Part shown: positions 6,789-10,919 of the stretch, in pieces
Position numbering within the stretch: the first letter of the stretch is position 1
Layout: every line of letters starts with the position of its first letter
Assembly (NCBI GenBank): GCA_001796935.1
Contig: MGNX01000031.1
Span: 5,907 to 16,825, forward strand
Length of the DNA: 10,919 bases
Source of the DNA: Chloroflexi bacterium RBG_16_60_22
GTDB lineage: Bacteria > Chloroflexota > Dehalococcoidia > Dehalococcoidales > RBG-16-60-22
Direction: 5' to 3'
The notes under the pieces: model-generated
The model's database searches: none
Seen by the model: only the letters and a program-made list of their open reading frames with translations
What the model was told of the DNA's origin: nothing
Made by a program: the position numbers and the translations under genes

Positions 6789-7602
6789 AGCGGGTAAAGA
6801 CAGTCCGGCGACCGGCAGCGCGGAGAGCTTCCCCGTGGTGCGCATTTCCGAAGAGGGTGGCGCCAGCCAGTTGGAAGAGGCGGTGGCCCGGGAGATACCG
6901 CTGACCATCATCCTCAACGACGAGGAGCTGGTCACGCTGCTCTGCTACCCCGAGGGCCTCAAGTACCTGGCCGTCGGATTCCTCGCCTCGGAGGGGCTGC
7001 TCGACAGCAAGAATGAAATCAAGCGGGTCACCGTGGACGACGAGCGCGGCGTGGTGAGAGTGACCACCAGCCGGTCGGGAGAGGTGGACCCGGACCTCAT
7101 CTTCAAGCGGGTGATATCCTCCGGGTGCGGGCGGGGGGCCTCCTTCTACAGCGTCGCCGACGCCTCCAGCCTCAAGGTGGAATCGGACCTGAAAATTTCA
7201 TCGGGGGAAATATTCGCCCTGGCTAAAGAGTTCCAGCGCGCCTCCCGGCTCTACCTGACGACCCACGCCATCCACAGCGCCGCCCTGTGCGACGGCCGGA
7301 AGATGCTGGTCTTCGCCGAGGACATCGGCCGGCACAACGCCATCGATAAAATCTTCGGCAAATGCCTGCTGGAGGACATCCCCACGGCGGACCGGCTGGT
7401 AATTACCAGCGGCCGGATTACCTCGGAGATACTGCACAAGATAGCCAAGCGCCGCATCCCCGTCCTCATCTCCGTATCGTCGCCGACCAACCTGGGGGTG
7501 AGCATCGCCGATTCCCTGGGCATCACCCTGGTGGCCTCCGTCCGCGGCAAGAAGATGGTCGTTTACTCCCACCCGGAGAGGGTCGTCCCCGACGGTAAAT
7601 AG
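6760..7602 (+). CDS. fdhD: Formate dehydrogenase accessory sulfurtransferase FdhD
   Basis: FdhD moves sulfur from a cysteine desulfurase to the molybdenum or tungsten bis-PGD cofactor of formate dehydrogenase in the cytoplasm. The 280-residue protein has the family motifs LLCYPEGLKYLAVGFLASEG (60-79), the cysteine loop SSGCGRG (120-126), THAIHSAAL (168-176), EDIGRHNAIDKIFG (187-200), and SGRITSEILHKI (217-228) through the SSPTNLGVSIA region. Only C123 is present where E. coli has a CxxC pair; the second position is glycine. The first ~25 residues are low in conservation. The ATG at 6760 has a GGAGGG SD (6748-6753) inside the end of the upstream gene and overlaps it by 29 bp, implying translational coupling. 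With nifS two genes upstream, donor and carrier are co-encoded. No formate dehydrogenase subunit lies in the window. Confidence 0.93.
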   Translation: MTLLRNTSPEAGKDSPATGSAESFPVVRISEEGGASQLEEAVAREIPLTIILNDEELVTLLCYPEGLKYLAVGFLASEGLLDSKNEIKRVTVDDERGVVRVTTSRSGEVDPDLIFKRVISSGCGRGASFYSVADASSLKVESDLKISSGEIFALAKEFQRASRLYLTTHAIHSAALCDGRKMLVFAEDIGRHNAIDKIFGKCLLEDIPTADRLVITSGRITSEILHKIAKRRIPVLISVSSPTNLGVSIADSLGITLVASVRGKKMVVYSHPERVVPDGK

Positions 7603-7605
7603 CCT

Positions 7606-8769
7606 CTAAAGGCCGAACTTTTTCCGCAGAATCCGCGACACTTCTTTCAGGTAGTCGAAGGCCGTCTCGACGATTTTTTCCTCCGGCTTGAGGTCACAGG
7701 TCGCGCCGTTTCCCCCGGACTCGCCGCTGGCGCCCACCGCCCCGATGTTCTTGAGGCAGCAGCGCGCCGGGGCCAGCAGGGCTTGGGCGGCCACCTGCGC
7801 CGCGGTGACATCGCTGTTGGCGGCCACCACCTCCCAGTACGTCGCCAATCGCCCGGCCAGGCCCTCCGGCGACTCGTTTTCCAGGGTGGTGGAGTCCGTG
7901 GGCACGATGCCCCAGGAGATAAGGCCGCCGCCCTTGATGAACTCCGCCACGGAGTCCGCGTAACCCCTGGGCAGGAGCTCCAGCTGGTAGGCGTCGAAGG
8001 AGAGCAGGCCGGTGCCCAGCCCCAGGAGGTAGGGAAGGTTGACGTTGGCGCAGAGGTGCAGCGCCCCGGCGACCTCCAGGCTGTTTAAAAACTCCCGGTA
8101 CTCCCGCCGCGCCAGCAGGTCATCATAGCCGGAGAGACCGCTGAAGACCCAGCCCAGTCCCGGCTCGTCCAGCCAGACGAAGGCTTTGGGGTTCTTCTCC
8201 CGCAGCTCGCGGACCTGGGCGTTGACCTTGCTCTTGATGAAGTCGAACAGCAACGCCCGGACCGATTCGTTGTAGATAATCGGCCGGTTGTTCTCGTCCG
8301 GGACCTTGAAGCCGAAGCTGACCGGCCCGATGAGCTGTCCCCGGATGGCGGTGTACTCACCCAGGTCTTGGGCCAGGAAGCGGTGATAGACGGCGGAGTG
8401 ACTTTTACTCAGGTTGAAGATGGCGGGGTCGGCCATCTTTTGAGAGTATTCCGCCAGCTCCGCCTCGAACCGGGCGGTATCGAAGGTTATCTTCTTATTC
8501 TCGACGTCCACGGTCATGCCGGGAAAGTGCTCCGAGGCCTGGGCGTACATGTCCTCGTAGTAGCTGACGTTGGGGAGCTGGGGCCAGAAGGGGATATCCA
8601 GTCCCAGGGCCAGCTGGAGCGCCCGTTCCACGTCCTTATGGGGCATGATGCCCATGGCCGTGGTCTGGCAGTGGCCGGGGAAACCCATAGTGGTCTCGTC
8701 CATATCACTAATTTCATTATAAGTCATAGCTGGCGGTATTTTCATGCCGTCTGAATTTCTTATTTTCAC
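7606..8769 (-). CDS. MetE-core / UROD-like zinc methyltransferase (cobalamin-independent methionine synthase family)
   Basis: This 387-residue protein matches the C-terminal catalytic half of MetE, without the MetE N-terminal domain. It shows the N-terminal (beta/alpha) barrel start MGIMPHKDVERAL (39-51), VWLDEPGLG (198-206) matching the DEP motif of MetE, the zinc motif HLC (H238, C240), an acidic candidate at E264, and C337 in RCCLK, corresponding to the MetE CGLK zinc ligand. So all zinc ligands appear present. Short core-MetE enzymes in Dehalococcoides accept methyl groups from a corrinoid protein and act on homocysteine; the same role is inferred here, but a different thiol acceptor is possible. 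The GTG at 8769 has a GGGGGTGA-type SD, though that SD lies in repeat sequence; ATGs at 8745, 8727, 8703 and 8688 are alternatives. It converges on fdhD with a 3-bp gap. Confidence 0.75.
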   Translation of the reverse strand: MKIRNSDGMKIPPAMTYNEISDMDETTMGFPGHCQTTAMGIMPHKDVERALQLALGLDIPFWPQLPNVSYYEDMYAQASEHFPGMTVDVENKKITFDTARFEAELAEYSQKMADPAIFNLSKSHSAVYHRFLAQDLGEYTAIRGQLIGPVSFGFKVPDENNRPIIYNESVRALLFDFIKSKVNAQVRELREKNPKAFVWLDEPGLGWVFSGLSGYDDLLARREYREFLNSLEVAGALHLCANVNLPYLLGLGTGLLSFDAYQLELLPRGYADSVAEFIKGGGLISWGIVPTDSTTLENESPEGLAGRLATYWEVVAANSDVTAAQVAAQALLAPARCCLKNIGAVGASGESGGNGATCDLKPEEKIVETAFDYLKEVSRILRKKFGL

Positions 8770-8802
8770 CTCACCCCCTTTATCCCCCTTCCCCCTTCTG
8801 TC

Positions 8803-8822
8803 ATTCCGGCGAAAGCCGGAAT
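8803..8822. repeat. REP-like palindrome with GAAA loop
   Basis: ATTCCGGC (8803-8810) and GCCGGAAT (8815-8822) form a perfect 8-bp hairpin closed by a GAAA tetraloop. It lies in the context TGTCATTCCGGCGAAAGC, with CCAG following. Similar TCATTCC...GGAAT hairpins are widespread dispersed intergenic repeats in bacteria (dRS3/REP-like). It is noncoding and lies between rubrerythrin and the MetE-like gene. Confidence 0.7.
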
Positions 8823-8841
8823 CCAGATGGGTGGGGGAAAA

Positions 8842-8873
8842 ATCCCCCTTAATCCCCCTTTTTCAAAGGGGGA
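8842..8873. repeat. CCCCCTT-rich palindromic repeat
   Basis: The 10-bp unit ATCCCCCTTA/T occurs in tandem at 8842-8851 and 8852-8861, with another ATCCCCCTT copy at 8782-8790. The last tandem copy begins a perfect 9-bp hairpin, TCCCCCTTT (8853-8861), loop TTC, AAAGGGGGA (8865-8873). This is a common dispersed intergenic element type. No T-tract follows on either strand, so it is not a standard terminator. Confidence 0.65.
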
Positions 8874-8917
8874 CAAAAGAGACGATTAAGATGATGATTA
8901 TAAAGAGAAATGTCATC

Positions 8918-8940
8918 CTCTCCCTTTCGTAAAGGGAGAG
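8918..8940. repeat. CTCTCCCTTT palindrome
   Basis: CTCTCCCTTT (8918-8927) and AAAGGGAGAG (8931-8940) form a perfect 10-bp hairpin with a CGT loop, followed on the plus strand by TTAGAGAGGGATTTCTT. It resembles the 8853-8873 element in design but differs in sequence. On the minus strand it lies downstream of rubrerythrin and might stabilise or terminate that transcript weakly. A TATAAT on the minus strand (8902 to 8897), next to it, could be a -10 for the MetE-like gene, but no good -35 accompanies it. The rest of the gap, 8941-9037, is GC-rich and shows nothing I can name. Confidence 0.55.
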
Positions 8941-9037
8941 TTAGAGAGGGATTTCTTAACGGGCTAAGCCGCGGCTGCCGCGAGGGCGGCCGGGTGGGAA
9001 TAGATAACACACGAGGGGCGGAGGGGGACGGCTACCT

Positions 9038-9547
9038 CTACTCCACCTTCTCGAACCGGTCACGCCCCACCCCGCATATCGGGCACTTGTCCGGCGGCGC
9101 GCCGGCGACGGTGTTGCCGCAGACCTGGCAGACATAGAAGGTCGTTTCCTCCGGCGGCCTGCCCTCCTCGACGTCCGCCAGCGCCGCCTCGAAGTAACCG
9201 TGGTGTATCTTCTCCACGGCGTTGGCCCACTGGAAGGTGCGCAAAGCCCGGGCATTCCCTTCCCTCTCGGCGTCGTCAATGAACGGCGGGTACATGCTGG
9301 TGAACTCGTAGTGCTCGCCCATGGCGGCCGCCATCAGGTTCTCCCGGGTCGAGCCCACGCCGTCCATGGCGTTGAAGTGGTTCCGGGCGTGCACCGTCTC
9401 CGCCGCCGCCACGGCCCGGAAGAGCCGGGCCACCCCGGGGAAACCCTCTTTCTCGGCCTTCTCCGCGAAGAAGAGGTAGCGGCGGTTGGCCTTGCTTTCC
9501 CCGCCAAAAGCCTCCTGCAGATTGCCCTCGGTCTTGATTTCCATCAT
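9038..9547 (-). CDS. rbr: Rubrerythrin
   Basis: Cytosolic non-heme iron protein that reduces hydrogen peroxide in anaerobes. The 169-residue product has a ferritin-like four-helix diiron domain (1-128) with ligands E17, E50-x-x-H53, E78 and E81 in GEHYEFTSMYPPF, and E112-x-x-H115. It ends in a rubredoxin-like domain with cysteines 140, 143, 155 and 158 (CQVC, CPIC), giving a [Fe(SCys)4] site. Length is slightly short but normal for the compact class. Two consecutive ATGs occur (9547 and 9544); the SD AGGGGG gives 2 nt to the first and 5 nt to the second, so 9544 may be the true start. It follows the ferredoxin-nitroreductase gene after 35 bp on the same strand, so co-transcription as an oxidative or redox-stress unit is plausible. 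Confidence 0.95.
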   Translation of the reverse strand: MMEIKTEGNLQEAFGGESKANRRYLFFAEKAEKEGFPGVARLFRAVAAAETVHARNHFNAMDGVGSTRENLMAAAMGEHYEFTSMYPPFIDDAEREGNARALRTFQWANAVEKIHHGYFEAALADVEEGRPPEETTFYVCQVCGNTVAGAPPDKCPICGVGRDRFEKVE

Positions 9548-9582
9548 AGCCCCCTGTTATGAAAGTTTTTTCTCCTATAACG

Positions 9583-10401
9583 TTAAGGTCGCCAGGCAAT
9601 GCGGGCCGGCTGGCGCCGCGGCGACCGCCGGTAGCCGTACCGGGGATAGCCGAGCATCATGCAGCCGCAGGGCACGTGTCCCTCCGGGATAGCCAGGACC
9701 TCCATCATCGGGGGGAATCCGGTGGCGGCGGACTGAAGCAGGCCGGCCCAGCAGCACCCCAGTCCCGCGGTACCGGCCGCCAGCTCGAGGTAGGTCAGGG
9801 CGATGACGCAGTCGTAAAAAGCAATGGGGTTGCCCTTCTCGGCGTAAGCGACGACGATGGCCGGCGCGCTGCGGAGAAACTCGTCATAGCCGGTCTCCTG
9901 GCGCTTGAGGACCCCTTCCAGGAACTGTACCATTCCCTTCTTATTTTCTACCGACCACCGCATCCAGTCGGCCCCGATTTCCGAGAGACGGCTTATCTCT
10001 CCTCTATCGTCGAAAACGAGCCAGCGCACCGTCTGCGCATTGTGGCCGGTCGGGGCGCCGCGGGCGACGTCGATGAGACGGGTAATTTCCTCGCGGGGGA
10101 CTTTTTTATCCTTATAGGCCCGGATGGAGCGCCGGCTCCTGGCAAGCTGCGCAAACTGCTCGAAGGTTACCTTGAGCGATGGCTCTATCGGGGGACACTG
10201 TGCCAACGGGATTTCACGGTGGTCCAGGCTGTCCGCAGGGCAGACGGCCACGCAGTGGCCGCACCTGAGGCAAAACTCCTGGATGGCGGGGATGGGACGC
10301 GGGTAGCGGCCCTTCCGGAAAATGAAAAACCCTCCGGGGCATACCGCAGCGCAGGCCCCGCACCGGGTACAGGTCTGTTTGTCCACCTCGATTAAAGCCA
10401 T
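9583..10401 (-). CDS. Ferredoxin-nitroreductase fusion (2[4Fe-4S] domain plus FMN nitroreductase)
   Basis: This 272-residue cytosolic protein joins two redox modules. Residues 1-62 form a bacterial-type ferredoxin with two cluster motifs, CTRCGACAAVCP (11-22) and CLRCGHCVAVCP (44-55). Residues from about 80 to the end form a nitroreductase fold: RSRRSIRAYKDKKVPREEI (88-106), GAPTGHNAQTVRW (115-127) for FMN phosphate and ribityl contacts, and GLGCCWAGLLQSAA (213-226) before the C-terminal strand PCGCMMLGYP. The ferredoxin part probably passes electrons directly to FMN, replacing NAD(P)H as donor. Natural substrate is unknown; related fusions are common in clostridia, methanogens and Chloroflexota. 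The ATG at 10401 has GAGGT 7 nt upstream and overlaps the stop of the hydrolase gene by 10 bp, indicating translational coupling. Confidence 0.9.
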   Translation of the reverse strand: MALIEVDKQTCTRCGACAAVCPGGFFIFRKGRYPRPIPAIQEFCLRCGHCVAVCPADSLDHREIPLAQCPPIEPSLKVTFEQFAQLARSRRSIRAYKDKKVPREEITRLIDVARGAPTGHNAQTVRWLVFDDRGEISRLSEIGADWMRWSVENKKGMVQFLEGVLKRQETGYDEFLRSAPAIVVAYAEKGNPIAFYDCVIALTYLELAAGTAGLGCCWAGLLQSAATGFPPMMEVLAIPEGHVPCGCMMLGYPRYGYRRSPRRQPARIAWRP

Positions 10402-10919
10402 GATGTTACCTCACTTTTCAGTATCTTATAAAACCTGTCCCGGGCGTCCTTTTCCCGCCAGGGCTCGTGGCCGCATTTTTCCAGCAGGATGAAACGGAAA
10501 TCCTCAAGCACGCGCGAAAGAGGGTCGCGGATGCCCGCCGCCGGGCGGGGGTCGTAGTCGCCGTGGATGGCCACCACGGGGCAGCGGACTTTCTCCCCCA
10601 GCCTCAAAAGCTCACCACTGTTCCGCAGTTCGTCGGCCTCCGGCCAGACGCCCTGATAAATGTCGTAGCGTACCTCCAGCAGCTCGCTCTGATAAGGCAG
10701 GGGGTCGAAGGTATCCGACCGGGCGATTATCTCGCCGAGCCGGGCAAAAGCCGCATCCTTATCCCCGCCCGAGGGGTCGCTCAAAACGTCCGCCAGGCGG
10801 AAGACCTCCCTCCGCTGCGCTTCGGTCATCCGCTCCAGCCGGGTCGGCATAATGCCCCCGGCGTATCTCTCTTCGAAGGGGCCCCCGGCGACGAGGATGA
10901 GCTTCCCGACCGGTGCCGG
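10392..10919 (-). CDS. Alpha/beta hydrolase, C-terminal part (start outside window)
   Basis: The frame is open to the last base, giving 175 residues that begin PAPVGKLILVAGGPFEERYAG; the internal ATG at 10850 is not the start. Strand GKLILVAGGPFEE resembles the segment after the nucleophile elbow in alpha/beta hydrolases, a helical cap follows, and then CPVVAIHGDYDPRPAAGI supplies the acid (the D in GDYD) and LEKCGHEPW supplies the catalytic histidine. The nucleophile serine would lie upstream, outside the window. Substrate cannot be inferred. It is translationally coupled to the nitroreductase gene downstream (10-bp overlap), so the two may act in one detoxification or catabolic step. Confidence 0.8.
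   Translation of the reverse strand, partial: PAPVGKLILVAGGPFEERYAGGIMPTRLERMTEAQRREVFRLADVLSDPSGGDKDAAFARLGEIIARSDTFDPLPYQSELLEVRYDIYQGVWPEADELRNSGELLRLGEKVRCPVVAIHGDYDPRPAAGIRDPLSRVLEDFRFILLEKCGHEPWREKDARDRFYKILKSEVTSWL

Noticed and set aside
5589..6935. 448-codon minus-strand frame opposite nifS, the PurM-like gene and fdhD
   Set aside because: It spans three well-supported plus-strand genes, has no family resemblance and is explained by high GC content.
7602..7623. Terminator between the convergent fdhD and MetE-like genes (GCCT-CTAA-AGGC then CTTTTT)
   Set aside because: The stem is only 4 bp and the T-run is several bases away. It may help, but does not support a terminator call.
8897..8902. 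Minus-strand TATAAT as a promoter for the MetE-like gene
   Set aside because: A perfect -10 hexamer, but no acceptable -35 at 16-18 bp and no extended -10; an AT-rich stretch between repeats can yield this by chance.

Overview
The window looks like part of a GC-rich genome from an anaerobic bacterium, most likely a Chloroflexota member of the Dehalococcoidia type. That placement is inferred from gene content: an archaeal/anaerobe-type homocysteine biosynthesis protein, a stand-alone MetE-like methyltransferase, FdhD, rubrerythrin, a ferredoxin-nitroreductase fusion and bacterial Lgt. It is not proved by a marker gene. Start codons include TTG, and most genes have a clear Shine-Dalgarno (SD) sequence. 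No tRNA, rRNA, CRISPR array or transposase gene was seen.

Plus strand, 1-7602. The window opens in the C-terminal part of a YyaL/DUF255-type thioredoxin-domain protein. A promoter and a dyad operator candidate then precede an Rrf2-family Fe-S regulator gene, followed closely by cysK (cysteine synthase) and lgt (prolipoprotein diacylglyceryl transferase). A likely promoter overlaps the end of lgt and starts a roughly 200-nt leader in front of a homocysteine biosynthesis (DUF39/HcyBio) gene. A 117-bp gap with an inverted repeat leads to nifS (cysteine desulfurase), a PurM/HypE-superfamily protein of unknown role, and fdhD. The last two overlap by 29 bp. The theme is sulfur: making cysteine, making homocysteine, mobilising cysteine sulfur, and delivering sulfur to formate dehydrogenase.

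Minus strand, 10919-7606. Reading right to left there is an alpha/beta hydrolase (start outside the window), a 2[4Fe-4S] ferredoxin-nitroreductase fusion overlapping its end, rubrerythrin, a 268-bp gap filled largely with palindromic repeats, and a MetE-core-like zinc methyltransferase. The methyltransferase converges on fdhD with only 3 bp between the stop codons. Together with the homocysteine gene it could complete methionine synthesis (sulfide to homocysteine to methionine).

The most interesting feature is the homocysteine-gene leader (about 3014-3211). A 10-nt stretch at 3081-3090 lies in the loop of a predicted hairpin and is perfectly complementary to 3193-3202, which includes the gene's SD sequence. 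Between the two lie a second nested pairing, a 7-bp hairpin and a 15-codon upstream ORF with a near-perfect SD of its own. This arrangement suggests a translational switch (riboswitch-like pseudoknot and/or leader-peptide coupling) that I cannot match to a known class.
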